Source: Nephrocerus scutellatus (lineage: Eukaryota > Arthropoda > Insecta > Diptera > Pipunculidae). Taken from it: DNA of 64,000 bases. The notes below the pieces were generated by a model that did no database searches, was not told the origin of the DNA, and saw only the letters and a list, made by a program, of their open reading frames with translations. The stretch lies in NCBI GenBank assembly GCA_947095585.1, contig OX352763.1:117841908-117905907 (forward strand). The letters are read 5' to 3'. Within the stretch, counting starts at the first letter, position 1; the number at the start of each line of letters is the position of its first letter. Made by a program: the position numbers and the translations under genes. Of the stretch, positions 44,100 to 56,054 are shown piece after piece.

Positions 44100-45475
44100 G
44101 CCAGTCCCGCGGGACAATGGAAGAAAACATGTTCCACATCTTCTGGTATACTCTCACATAAATACAGTGGGGTGAACTCTCGTATGAGCGGAATCACCCT
44201 TGCCCAGTTAAAAATTGGGTTAGATAGAAGTCTAGAAGTCTACTTCTCCATGACCTCTACCGGCCCATAATTCTATAGATGCTCTGGCCAATAATTCTAT
44301 AGATGGTATCTACGGGTCCATCTACCCTTACTTGACTGGACCCATCTTCTTTGCCAGTTGCTAACGACTTTAGCGCGCGCTGTTGTGCGGTTCTCGGCTC
44401 TTGTTAGATACCCCCGGCGCCTATAAATCACCTTACGTTCCTTGGCAAGTAAGTCGATTGGGAGCATACCCGCAACCACAAACGCTGCGTCGCTCGAGAT
44501 TGTTCTGAAGTCACAGATCACTCTTAGAGTACTCAATCGCTGGATAGATGACATCTTCCGTCAGTATCTAACCTTATCCGTTGCGTCTGTCAAAATTGGC
44601 GCTCCGTATAAGACGATGGACGAGACAATATTAGCCAATAGTTTTGCTTGCTCCTCAAGTGTTCGGCATAATTCGAGACAGTGCTGAACATACAGTCTCT
44701 GCTTTTTTGCTGGCAGCCTTTATATGCTCTTTGAATGAGAGTTTCGCATTAATTACCATTCCCAGGTATCTTAATGATGGCTGAGATATAATGGAATAAT
44801 TACCAACTTCAAAGGTTATTGTCTCTCTTATTTTTCTACTGGATATTAGTAGAGCTCCAGTTTTATGTTCTGCCAACTGTAATCCGATTGACGTCAGCCG
44901 ATCCCGGATAGTCCTAATTGTTGCATTACATATTGCAGTTATCTCCTCTTTGTGTTTTGCCACAACGATGACTGCGCTATCATCTGCAAAACCGACAATC
45001 TCTGCATCTTCAGGTATTTGCAGCCTAAATATGGCATCATATATTATATTCCATAATAATGGGCCTAGCACAGACCCCTGTGGAAGTCCTCCGGTAACCT
45101 TATATTCCTTCAAGCCATTGTCGGTGTTGTATAGCAGAATTCTGTTACTGAAGTAATCTGCCACCTTCCTCAGAATGTACGACGGGACCTCTCTCCGACG
45201 TAGTTCATTGAATATACAACTCCATTTAGTTGAATTAAAATCATTCTTGATATCGAGGGTGACTATGGTGCAATACTTTTTTGATCCTCCCTTCCACCTT
45301 TTCCCATCTATCGCTTTTTGTGCCAAATTTTTAACAAAATCAATGGCATCAATTGTTGAGCGTGCTTTGCGGAAGCCATATTGATGTTCTGCAAGGTCTC
45401 CTGATTGTACTACGGCTTCCTGTGGCCTACCGCCGATAACTCTTTCTAAGATTTTGCCCGTTTGTCGTTCCCGTT
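44100..45475 (-). mobile_element. R1-clade non-LTR retrotransposon, RT to 3' end
   Basis: A 223-codon open frame (44655-45326) reads TIVTLDIKNDFNSTKWSCIF, GGLPQGSVLGPLLWNIIYD, IVGFADDSAVIVVAKHKEEI and LQLAEHKTGALLISSRK, with QYGFRKARSTIDAIDFVKN just upstream. The first catalytic Asp and the FADD pair are intact. Below 44650 the frame decays, ending in zinc-knuckle-like text. The youngest-looking RT in the window but 5'-truncated at the GTAG array. Confidence 0.88.
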
Positions 45476-45660
45476 GTAGGTAGGTATAGGTAGGTAGGTA
45501 GGTAGGTAGGTAGGTAGGTAGGTAGGTAGGTAGGTAGGTTGGTAGGTAGGTAGGTAGGTAGGTAGGTAGGTAGGTAGGTAGGTAGGTAGGTAGGTAGGTA
45601 GGTAGGTAGGTAGGTTGGTAGGTAGGTAGGTAGGTAGTTAGGTAGGTAAGTAGGTCGCCA
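45476..45660. repeat. (GTAG)n microsatellite
   Basis: About 43 GGTA units with a few interruptions (GGTT, GTTA, GTAA). The minus-strand LPTYLPTY frame is a repeat artefact. It directly abuts the 5' truncation of the R1-type copy. Confidence 0.95.
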
Positions 45661-46555
45661 GGTAGCCTCGTTTACTAAGTTAATTGTACTTAATTGTGGC
45701 GCCATTCATACAAAAAAACATTACACTTAAGAATCTACACTTGATCTTACCGATCTTCCACCCAAGCTATGACCACTATTAACAATTCATGGCTCAGTAA
45801 TGTGAGTCAATTAAAACTCCACAGGTATAAATGCCTAACATAAGGCTTTGATGGTCATCAGACAAAGAGACAGGCGGCTTAAAGCTGCGCATCAAATTTG
45901 ATGGAAAAAGCCACAAGAGAGTCTTTGAAACTCCAGAAGAAACGAAATATTTCAATGGGCTTCACGTTCAGGCCATCGCTAATCTATTGTTATTTATTGA
46001 CATTCGTCACACACACAGAGATAACAACAAACACATACAAGACAACATGGGACACACACAGTTTGTTGTTAATTGTAGTCAGCACACGCTGCAAGCATTC
46101 TATAGAACAGCGTGCGAACATCATCGTAAAGCCGCAACTTGTCACAAAAAGCTGACGAGCGAGCCACAAGTGACCAGCATCGATCGATGAATGGGATAAG
46201 CGGTGATGATATTTTCTAAGCTTTATGTGATGTCATAGAGCAGCATCAGCGGCAACATCAGCAGCAGCTTAAAACTTTAGCAGATTGTAAATCATCTTGT
46301 TTTTGAGCCGGCTAGCCGGTTAAAGTACAAGTGGACGTGTGTGTGTGTGTGCGTGCCTGAACTTGCATTACTTGATGGTGTCACTGAACTCTTCAGTTGA
46401 GTGCTGTGTAGACAGTTTCTTTGCTGATAATCGCAGGTGATCTCCGGTTATGGAATTATATGGCACAACATTACATGAGTTTCAGATTAGAAGAGATCGC
46501 CAGGTTGGCAGTACATACTACCACATAACTGCAACCAACTGTATATAGCAAAAAG
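45661..46555. other. Unique non-coding DNA
   Basis: No supported gene. Contains (GT)n at 46338-46352 and a 12-bp palindrome CCGGCTAGCCGG near 46310. Confidence 0.4.
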
Positions 46556-47424
46556 CTTTGACATTAAGCTTAAGAGCAGATGCTCTCAATACTCTGAATC
46601 TGAATCTGACACCTCTAGATCTAGTTATTCAGATGGAAGCGGTGAAAGCTTAAGGCGACTTTGAAGAAAGAATACCGCGCAATAGTGGATATGCAAATAT
46701 ATTCCATAAGGTTTCAGAACAAATTCCTTCGCTGCTCCCAATGCCTGTAGTATACTGTACCCTTACTAATTTTAACTCCTGGATATAAAGTTCGATACCC
46801 TGGCAGAGAGAGTTGGAAAAGTTTAACTGAGATCCTTCTAAACAATATTCTTCACTGACGATTCTCTTATTGGTGTGGGAACTGGAACCGGATGGTTCTT
46901 AGATGGAAATTCTAAAGAGGCATTCATACTTGGAAAATGGTCAGCAACTGTTTTTCAAACAGAAATATTTGCTATCTTACAAGTCGCTAAAAGGGACTGT
47001 CTCGAAAAATGCCAGACAAGCTTCTCTACTTGCATCTAGCATTGGATTCACGTTCTGTCAACTCAAAGATTGTTCTGAAATGTAAGAGACGACTAAACCT
47101 CTATTTCGAGATGGAATTCTGTCATTCTTATCTGAGTTCCGTCCCATACAGGGATATAAGACAATGAATCTGTTAATGCACTTGCAATCAACAGTTCGTC
47201 CACTGTACCTACTGATTCCGAATTAATGTAAGGCTTGAGTCAGACAAGCTTCGAAGTCAAACAAAAGCACTTTTGGAACTCCACAACCACTTGTAGAACT
47301 ACTAACTAAGCACTTTGTGGATAGGTTGATAGAGAACACCGTCAAGTTACGTTAAGGAATCTCTAGAAGGAACTGGAACATTGTCGGTTTACTTACAAGG
47401 CACAACCCACCCAACTACAAGTTA
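46556..47424 (+). mobile_element. R1/LOA-type non-LTR remnant, RNase H region
   Basis: Frames read FFTDDSLIGVGTGTGWFLDG, SKEAFILGKWSATVFQTEIF, AILQVAKR and VPSHTGI with DNESVNALA, the catalytic segments of a retrotransposon RNase H. The D-E-D-D set can be followed but frames shift. Confidence 0.8.
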
Positions 47425-47426
47425 TA

Positions 47427-48310
47427 AAGGGGTTTTCAATTAGGACATAACAATTTTGTATTATAATAAAACACAGAATAATTGAGATATCGGACTGAAA
47501 TTTATTCCAGGTGTAGTACATATGATACGTTTAAGTATGAAATTCTATCTTGTTTAATATGACCACCGCGACCACGTTTGCAGCGATCGATTCTTTGGAG
47601 CCAATTTCCCACCACTCTTTCACAGATATCGGCCGGAACGTTGGAAATTTCGCGTTCGATATTGTTCCTGAGCTCCTCTAACGTAGTTGGCTTGTTGATC
47701 TGATCAATTGTTTGATCAGCTGTATGGCATGTGGCACCACATATCACTGATTTCAAGTCCATCCAATTCTGACCCAAAAATAGTATTCCAACATAGCACG
47801 ATAGCGAACTCCATTGACCGCAACATGGTGGTCATTTTCATTTCATGGACAAAAAATTAACGGTCCAATCACACCTCCGGCATGAAATACACACCACACG
47901 GTCACTTTTTTGTGGAAGCAATGGAGTCTCTTGAAGCTCATGTGGGTTTGTTGTGCTGTCCTATAATGCATATTTTGCTTATTGGCAAAGCCATTAAGCC
48001 AAAAATGAACTTCATCGCTGAAGATGATTTTTCGATGAAATGCAAGACTTTCTTCAAACTTTTGCAGTTTCTGCGCTTCAAATGATCCAGAGGCTTCAGT
48101 TCTTGATCTTGTAAGGGTGTAGGCAAAGATCTTTACACAAAATTCACTGAGAGATTCCCAATTCCTGTGAACGGCGTGGATTTGACTGATTTAGCTCTTA
48201 CGGCTGCGATATTTGCTGTTCTTAGACCGGTGCGTTGTTAACTGGCACCGTAATATTCAATAGTGAATATGTTGACTTGAATTTATCCACTTTAGGACGC
48301 ACAGCCAGCC
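47427..48310 (-). mobile_element. Tc1/mariner-type transposon, internally deleted (family M2)
   Basis: On the minus strand: NIAAVRA, LPTPLQDQELKPLDHLKRRN, KFEESLAFHRKIIFSDEVHF, WLNGFANKQNMHYRTAQQTH, KKVTVWCVFHAGGVIGPLIF and VNGVRYRAMLEYYF. The sequence then jumps to VICGATCHTADQTID and NNIEREISNVPADICERVVG ending RIDRCKRGRGGHIKQ. The first catalytic D (FSDEVHF) and part of the second motif (GATCH) are seen; the region with the last acidic residue is deleted. The 3' end has TA (47425-47426) and the terminal AAGGGGTTTTCAATTAGGAC. The 5' end is lost at the SINE. Confidence 0.85.
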
Positions 48311-48540
48311 TGGTTCACTAGCCTAGCTACTCGCAACAATTTGTGTCGACGAGTTATATTTTTGCAGGAAATATAATGGAAAGACGAATCCAGAAGCTTT
48401 TCATTAAAGTTATTACTACTGGACGGCTGTCGGTCATTCGCCAGAGGTGGGACTGTGTATTGGATTTTTGGTTGCGAACTTTGAACCTCCCGCTAAGTAG
48501 TCCAACGAACTAGCCACTAAAAGTCACACAGTGCCCACCA
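48302..48540 (-). mobile_element. tRNA-derived SINE, divergent copy
   Basis: Minus strand starts GTGGGCACTGTG, like the GTGGGCGCTGTG of the 60-kb copy. It keeps an A-box-like TAGTGGCTAGTTCG, GTTGGACTACTTAGCG, and a damaged B box (AGGTTCAAAGTTC). It then continues with TCCCACCTCTGGCGAAT, TGCAAAAATATAA and ACACAAATTGTTGCGAGTAG. It directly follows the broken 5' side of a mariner copy. Confidence 0.8.
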
Positions 48541-50330
48541 TAAACAAAGAATAAATCAGAAAAGAAAAAGAAAGATTAGTAATCCTCCTTTCCAGCTGCC
48601 TGACTTAGAATAATGACCTCTGAAGTGAAGCTCATATAGTCCTCTTCACAGAAGAGCCTAAGAGATCAATCCGAATTGCGTACACAAGCTCACTGGTTGA
48701 GGTAAACCTTCAAAGCTTTAACTTAATAACCTTTTAATACAGCTTATGTAATTAAAATCATAGCCTCAGCTTAAAAAAGAAACCTCTACTCGCAGCCTCA
48801 CCGCAGACACACCATTTAAAAGTGACCATTACCACCCATGGCAATAAAAATAAAGAAAGACATCGTAAAACACATTCAGTAAGCAATTAATTTCATCAGC
48901 AAAGTATTGAGGGGCGTGGCAAACATATCAGCCGTGTGTTGGTCGCTCCAAAAAATGCCGCTGCTAAGCGATAATTTAGAGAAATCCACATCCAAAGTGA
49001 AATGCCAGAGATTAGCAATTTCTGGATCATATTCGTGGTAGTTCTCTCTCTCTCTCTCTATCTCTTTCTATCTCGACTTTGATTTATCTTTCACTCCATG
49101 CAATAAATAATTCTGCACTGAGAAGAATGCGCCAAGTGTCCGGCTGTGGCCAAAGATGCTCTGCAAATCACAGCAACCAGTTTCGGTTCAGCTGTGTGAA
49201 TGTGCTTCCAAACAGGATTTTTGGAACAACAACAACAACCGCACAAACAACAGCATTCGATTTTAAATTGCAGCTCAACAACAAAACCTGATGAACTGAA
49301 CCGCGACGCTCCGCACATCTCAAGCACAGTCCAGTTCGATGCACATCAACTGCAGCTTCAAATTGGAACACGGTGCACTCCATCAATTTTTATTCGACGA
49401 TTACAGAGAGTCCTTAAATTCCTTTGCAATGATAAAGTATTTTCTGCGCATTCGAAAGATAAATGGAATTTTTTTTCCACTCGAAAGCGCCACGCGTGTG
49501 TGCGTGTGCAACAATGCACGCGCCATCATCTTAAGAATCCGTTCGACTTTTATGACGGCGGCACAATAATGCTGGTGATGGCGACCCATGACTACTTAAA
49601 TTTTTTTCCTTTCAGAACCCAAGATACCAAACCTCTCTTGTTGTCAAGATTAAGGCAGCGAATAATTGATGAATGCGCATGCTTCTGCCGCTGAGACAAG
49701 AAGGCAAGGACTGTGGTCAGTGACCTGTTTGGCCGGTAAGATCGATAGTCATGGCTCAAATCAGTTGTCAATTTTTTATTGAATTAATTGTGGCATGTCC
49801 TGCTGCAGTATTGGGACATTTCTTCAATACACGTAGCATATAGAAAATCTTGCCACTCCCACTTGTATTTGGGACACAATGGCATATATATTACTATGTC
49901 TATGCAGACGCATCGTGAATGACAGCTAATCATAAAGAGGCCGAATTAAAGAACTTGTCAAGTTATGCAATGTGGTCTTGGGAGCATCTGACCAGACAAT
50001 GCAGTTGGGTTTAAGTTTAGGGCGCATATCTGGTAGTCTCGACCTAGCTACAAAATGTGAAGCAAATAGATTGTCCTTCTCCTTAGAGCTTGCTAATTAG
50101 CCTTAGAATTGACGATGAGGCAGTATTTTGAACTCGTTTCATGAATGACCAGAAATGTTTACTTCCAATGGGACATTGAAGTTTCTCAGTTTGTAGTCGT
50201 AGTCACATAAGAGTCGACTTATGTAGGCATTCGGACTTGTTCAAATTCACAAAAGCTAAGCGGAAGAATATCCCTTTGAAACCGTCCAATACGACCTGAA
50301 TTGTTCAGTCAGAAAGTTAGTTACTAGCCC
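48541..50330. other. Unique DNA, no supported gene
   Basis: The 48900-49740 part is unique and CA-rich with a 164-codon plus-strand frame (49200-49694), but overlapping frames on both strands and the lack of any domain argue against coding. (CT)n at 49041-49058. Confidence 0.4.
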
Positions 50331-51430
50331 AATCAAGCAGTCTAGGAGAGGTTTGGCCGGGCGTTAAGCTCGAGGTCGTTGCGAGGGAGGATATCCCAAG
50401 CCGACCGCGAGCTAGCACCTGGATGCCAACTGAACCATCCTCTGCGGATGAAATACTCCAGGTCCTTCAAATTAGCAATCCCTAACTTCCGACCCACGAC
50501 TGGAAAGTCGCCAAGTTGGAGAAGCAAAGAGGTTCCTACAGATCCGCGATTGTTGTGATCAATCAGGAAAGACCAAAGGCGTTATAAGATTTGGATGTGA
50601 TCACATCACCCTTCGAGTCTAAAAGAAGGATGAGCTGGAGGTAGGTAAACTGTGCCCCCATTTCTCAAGCATACAATTCCCGACCCTGGAGCATATGTCA
50701 CGATTCCCTTGATGGAAGACACTTCGGTGACCCTGTCACAGTCGTTCCTCCCTCGGATATGGAGACGGAGGACTCACCCTTCGGAGAATTCCCCAACGAA
50801 AATGTACTTCTCAGTTCGTCTTTAGAAAAGGAAGAGGGAGGAAAGGGATAAATGGAGCTAAGATCTGTGGGCTCGGACTTAAAGGGTATAAAGTCCTATG
50901 CTCTACTTAGTCAGAGAAGATTAGATATTCTATTCTGGGTAAAACTAACCTGAGTATATTCCTTTTATCAAAATATAGTGACGGCGACGGCATAACTGCG
51001 GCCAGCATTGAAGTCGGAAACGAAAAATTCTGGCTGGTTTCTGGAGGAGCTCCATCTCTGATGCAGAGAAAAGGAAAATTGGTGCGATCCTAGGATGCGA
51101 TGCAAGTGTTCATCACACAGTATGTGGCAACACTGACGTAAATGAGAGAGGTTAGTCATTTTTTGTATACTAACTAATTACGAACCTTGCTATATGTAAT
51201 ATGGCAAGACTCCACTTTCATAACAAAGAATAGGCAAGAAGTACTCGATGTAATTCTCGTATCAGACTTTATAGCGTATAAGATAAGAGAATGGAAGGTT
51301 GCAAAAAAAAAGCACTCATTCTCAGACCATCGCTATTTAGCACCAGGCGAATGGATCCTCTAAAAAGGGGAAAGGTATAAGATCCTGTAGTAACACAAAG
51401 GACCGCGAATGGTCTAAGTGAGCATTAGCT
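50331..51430 (+). mobile_element. R1/LOA-type non-LTR remnant, ORF1 end and endonuclease
   Basis: Around 51030-51130 frames read WLVSGGAPSLMQR and, further on, VRGCDASVHHTVCGNTDVNE-like text. Then ITKNRQEVLDVILVSDFIAY, KIREWKV and KHSFSDHRYL, the apurinic-type endonuclease C-terminal motifs (SDH). Ends at 'aacctaacctaacc'. Confidence 0.8.
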
Positions 51431-51469
51431 GCTACCGCAACCTAACCTAACCTAACCTCTCCCTGATTG

Positions 51470-53810
51470 CAACAGAAATGCTGCAAATGTCCAGATTAAC
51501 CTCCAAGGCTTCAGCCTCCCTTTCACTCCGTCTGCTTAAGGGCGGAGAGGACATCTTCCTAATCCAAGAACCATGAATTGTTAACAACCTGGTTTGCGAA
51601 CTAACTTCAGCTATCGAGATTTCACTGCCGAACAATAGGATACTCACCAAGGAACCTATTGGCTGGCATCGGCTTATCTCGCCCACGACCAGGTAGGATC
51701 TCTCCCTGGTGATAACCTGGAGAAATTCATCGCAGAGGCGAAAAGACGTAACACCATTATCAGTATCGGCTGCGATGCAAATGCCTATCACTCAGTCTCC
51801 GATATCAACGACAGGAGTGAGTTACTTTTCGATTATGCTTTAAGTACAAACCGAACTGTAGTCAATACTGGTAATAAACCAACCTTCGTAACCAGGAGTC
51901 GACAAAAAGTGTTAGATATTACTCTTGTCACCGACTCTCTTAACCAAAGAATTCTAGACTGGAAGGAATCGGCTGAACATTCTTTCTCCGATAACCGGTA
52001 CATACAATTCAAGTTTAGATGACAAAACCCCTCGCCAATCATCTTATAGAAATCATAGGAAGACTGTCCATTGTCCAAGAGATAAGATGATTGGTGGACC
52101 TCGGAGTTGGGACATTTCAGGAACAGCTGCGGAAAGCTATTCAACGTAACCAAGGCTACTAGATTAGAAACTGACTGGAATGCCTACAAAGCATCCCTCA
52201 AACTTTAAAAACTTTATAAATTAAGCACAGCCAAGGAGACTCTTCTATAGTAAAATAGAAGAATCTTCTGAGGCGTCTAGGCTAAGAAAAACACTCGCTA
52301 CCAATCCAATAATGCCGAGCTGCCTGAAAAAGACAGATGGCTCTTGGACTACTTCAAGCGAAGAATCGCTCAATCTACTTTTAGATACCCACTTCACGTG
52401 AAGCTCCCATGTGATAAGTAATGTCGGCCTTGATAGTGCAGACACTCGTACAACTATCGCCAACGATGTGATAAATAAGGACAAACTGCTATGTGCGCTG
52501 CAAAGCTTCAAACCATACAAATCTGAGGACCAGCCAGCCGAGCTGCAAATAACTTCGGATATTATCCTTCCTTTGCTAGAAACAATTCTAAATAGTTGTC
52601 TCGATCTGGTCCCTATTCCAGTTTTTTGGATATAAGTAAACGTGGTTTTTATACCCAAAGCCGGCAAATGCTCGCATCTTATTCCAAAGGATCTCAGACC
52701 AATCAGTCTTTCATCATTCCTGTTAAAGACACTAGAAAGACTGATCGATATCTACATACGCATTGACAAAATACTCCTGTCTATAGATCAGCAAGCGTAT
52801 TGTAAAGACAAGTCTTTAGAAACAGCTCCGCACACACTGGTACGTTCTATTGAACATTCCCTTCACCACAAGAAGTACACAATGTGGTATTCCTAGACAT
52901 TGAAGGCGCTTTTAAGAACGTCAACACATTTGCGATTACGGATGCACTGTCGAATTTAAGGGTGGATGACTCGCTTGGCGAATTGATTAATCTTTTGCTC
53001 AAAAGAAGGATTATTAATTCAAAGCTGAGCATGTCGTCTGCCAGATGATCTGTCTGCAAAGGAACTCCACAAGTCCTATCCCCCTTCTATGGAACTTATC
53101 GGTGAATGCGCTGCTGGTATGCTTAAGAGGTAAGGGCTGCAGAGTAATCGCTTATGTGGAAGGCGTTGTTATTGCCGTCTCGGGAGAATCACCGAAAACC
53201 TTAAAGGAACTCCTGCAAAATGCTCTCAACAAGCTAACTTGCTGGGCAGATCGCTGTGGTTTAGGGGTAAAACCTCACAAAACTGAGCTTGTCCTATTTA
53301 CCTATTTATTAACCCTCCTTCTATAAAAGGTATACGCTTAACATTCTCTGATAAAAGGGTCTTATTTTGGATAGAAACATTCTTCTCATGCAAAAAAGCC
53401 GTTGGTAGCAGATGGGCTCTTCAACCCCATATATCTCATTGGCTATACACAGCGGTAGTAAGTAAGTAACTCTTCTATACAGTGGACTGTCTTAAATAAG
53501 AAAGTAAACCTTGACATATTAAGCAAAGTCCAAAGATTAGCTAGTCAGCTGTACTTGTACTTCGTACAACCCCCTCCGCCACATTAGACATTCTGTTCGA
53601 CCTTACACCACTCGACATTTACAGCAGGCAAGTAGCTGCTAGTTCGGCTATTCGCCTTAAAGCTGTCTACCAGTGGACTAGAAATAAAATCGGTCACCCC
53701 TCTATCCTGAATTTAGTCAGGATTCCAGACAATATAGACCAACTACACCATTCCGCAACTTCATTTCAACAGAAACTTCGGTGCTATTGTAGGTGTCATC
53801 ACTGGACACG
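51470..53810 (+). mobile_element. R1/LOA-type non-LTR retrotransposon, endonuclease to RT
   Basis: A second, separate copy. Endonuclease text (GCDANAYHSVSDINDRSE-like at 51770, TRSRQKVLDITLVTDSLNQR, SFSDNRYIQF) is followed by VNVVFIPKAGKCSHLIPKDL, RPISLSSFLLKTLERLID, FLDIEGAFKNVNTFAITDAL-like, RRCSARGTPQVLSPLLWNL-like, VIAYVEGVVIAVSGES (YADD decayed to YVEG) and KPHKTELVLFTY. Many frame breaks; dead. It is the longest remnant in the window. Confidence 0.8.
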
Positions 53811-53814
53811 GTCT

Positions 53815-53960
53815 CATATGCAGGCATGCAGCAAGATTTGGAGTCTTCTCGAATGACTTGGAAAGGTCTTATCCAGATGCCAGACTCTGTCAAATGCCTT
53901 GTATATATCGATATAAATTTGTGAATCGACTGGTTCCACCCTCATAAAAACTCGTACTCG
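53815..53960 (-). mobile_element. Jockey-type RT scrap
   Basis: Minus strand reads DIYKAFDRVWHLDKTFPSHS, the first catalytic Asp block of a Jockey-like RT. Confidence 0.6.
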
Positions 53961-55523
53961 TAACTTGATATCCTTAAAATTCGTAACAAACACAACCACA
54001 TCAGTAAAGAAAATCGCGTTTAAGTCGCAGCTTGATGGGTTCTTCTTCCTTTTTTGTGTAGTGGTTTTAATCACCGGTCGGTGTTCAGTGTTCCATATAC
54101 ATGTAATGCCAAAGCAAGTACTCATTCTGTCACCTCTCAAATTCAAACTCGAAATGTGTATCTCGTTAATTAAATGTGTTGGCCGGCCAGAGCGTATCTT
54201 ACCCCGTCGCGTATAAATGCAGAAAATAATTTTGCTGTTGTGGCTTAAATCAATCCTTCTTCTAACCAGCAAGCAGCCAGTGCATGCGACTCAGCATTTG
54301 TCCATCGTTTATTCGTTCATTCGGTCGGTCACTTATTTGCATGTCCTATAGGTTCGTTCATCTGACCGCTTGTATTTATCTATATAAGAGTATATCCAAA
54401 ATCAATGAGAAGGCAGCAGTGAATCGTTTAAAATTCAGTTCACGGGCGAAATTGAATTTTTATTAATTCCAGTTGTGTAAGGAAGAATTTGTAGACAAGA
54501 TGATGGTTTGTATTCGCCTCCTCGGAATGGACGCTTGTTAACAACAAAAGCAACCAAAACAACTGACGACATTATGATGGTGACAAGGAATATGCGTCAA
54601 AATTTTAATCCTTTTTGAAATGAAATTTTTTTCTCGCTTATGAAGGCCGATCGTCATAATGGACAGGTGTGCAACATTGAATCTTCCTGACAGAAGCAGG
54701 AATGACTTTTTTTCGGACAGTTCCTTACAGTATGTGAAGAGGAATTCGACTGACAAAAACGAGTTAAGCCCTCTCTTGACCATCAATACCCAGAGATGTG
54801 CGAGTGTGTGGACAATGCAGTTCATGGTGCAACAGGTCCAGTCAGACCACATTCCAAAGATCAGCCAGCAAGAACACATAGGTACACTCAGCAGCGCGCT
54901 GACAATTTCAGTTTTCATTTAAATAAATTGCATTGAAGATCGTCGTCTGCATCGCGTACAGAACGCGAAACCACACGCCGCACGATCATAAATATCGTCA
55001 GTCGTTCAAGGACTGTTTATTGAGAGCACTCAAGTTCATGTTCTGGGGCATATGCCGGGGAAATAAATCTTAATGAAATATACCGACCACAATGATAGGC
55101 CAACGGCTTGCTCAGCGAAATCTAGAATCCGGATAATGTGTTTTACGTATCTTAAGGTGGATGGATGGCTTTCACGCAACTTACGCTCTTGCTTCTCTAC
55201 TTCTTGATCTGCATAGATGTTGGTTGTATGGCAGAGTCGAGCGACGATTACCGCCCCGTTGTGAGCGTCAAAGCAGAAAAATTGAATTCCATTTAAATTG
55301 GACTAATGTTGAAGTTTCTTCCACTTTCCGGATATCTCTGCTATACAGATGGATATCCTCGTTCTCACACTATACACTGCAAAATTATTACCAGATAGAA
55401 TTTTGAAGTTGAATAGTTTTTCTTTCAAAACAAAATAGCAACTACTTTGTCGTTAGAGGTGTGGACGTGACGGTATGAAAATATTCCCTTTGTTGCCGTA
55501 ATGACGAGCTAGCACCGGTTTGG
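53961..55523. other. Unique non-coding DNA
   Basis: Short frames on both strands, no domain. No RNA gene recognised. Confidence 0.4.
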
Positions 55524-55525
55524 TA

Positions 55526-55790
55526 AAGGGTTTTTCAATAGGGACATATGGTATATTAATACAAACGTATCCTTAAACCTTTTTTTGATATGTCAATGTC
55601 AAAATGTCAGTTAAAGTTTACGTTTTTATTATGGTGAAGTTTACAAACGAGCAAGGTTTGGAAATTGCTACCGAAATTCTGAGTCGGCGGTCGCAACTTT
55701 ATCATTGAGCGCTTACTCTAATTTTCGGTCGTAATAATCCTCTCAACAGATAGATTGTGTCTGCTATAGTGGGTAAATACTACTGAGACT
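55526..55790 (+). mobile_element. Tc1/mariner-type element, 5' fragment (family M2)
   Basis: TA at 55524-55525, then the terminal AAGGGTTTTTCAATAGGGAC shared with 47427. The start of the transposase reads MVKFTNEQGLEIATEIL, then ALTLIFGRNNPLNR. The copy breaks off before the catalytic domain. Confidence 0.8.
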
Positions 55791-55794
55791 GTGT

Positions 55795-56050
55795 AGATAT
55801 GCTTTAAAAAAGCTTGAATTATTCTGAGATTGCTGCTGCTCTGTTTATTAATATAACTCAGGCTTTCCACATGGTGGACCCTGTTTTGTTACTCCAGAAA
55901 CTGTATAGGGCAGGTTTTCGAGAGTTTGTATATACGTGGTTAGCAAATAGTTAATATTCAAAAAAGTGTAAGCTCGAAAATATGTATAAACATTGGCGTT
56001 CCTTAAGGTTCCATTTTAAGACCAATATTTTTCTTTATTCTTTATTCCTA
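55795..56050 (+). mobile_element. CR1/Jockey-type RT fragment
   Basis: Reads FINITQAFHMVDPVLLLQKL, YRAGFREFVYTWLANS and, after a frame change, INIGVPXGSILRPIFFFI. It abuts the mariner fragment on the left and an R1/LOA-type copy on the right. Confidence 0.7.
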
Positions 56051-56054
56051 CTAT

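Noticed and set aside
45476..45705. 92-codon minus-strand frame of LPTY repeats
   Set aside because: Translation of the (GTAG)n microsatellite.
49200..49694. 164-codon plus-strand frame in unique DNA
   Set aside because: No domain, and overlapping frames of similar quality exist on both strands; kept only as unexplained unique DNA.
51439..51460. (CCTAA)n resembling the insect TTAGG telomere repeat
   Set aside because: Only about three units, at the start of a retrotransposon remnant; flies have lost TTAGG telomeres, so coincidence or element sequence is more likely.
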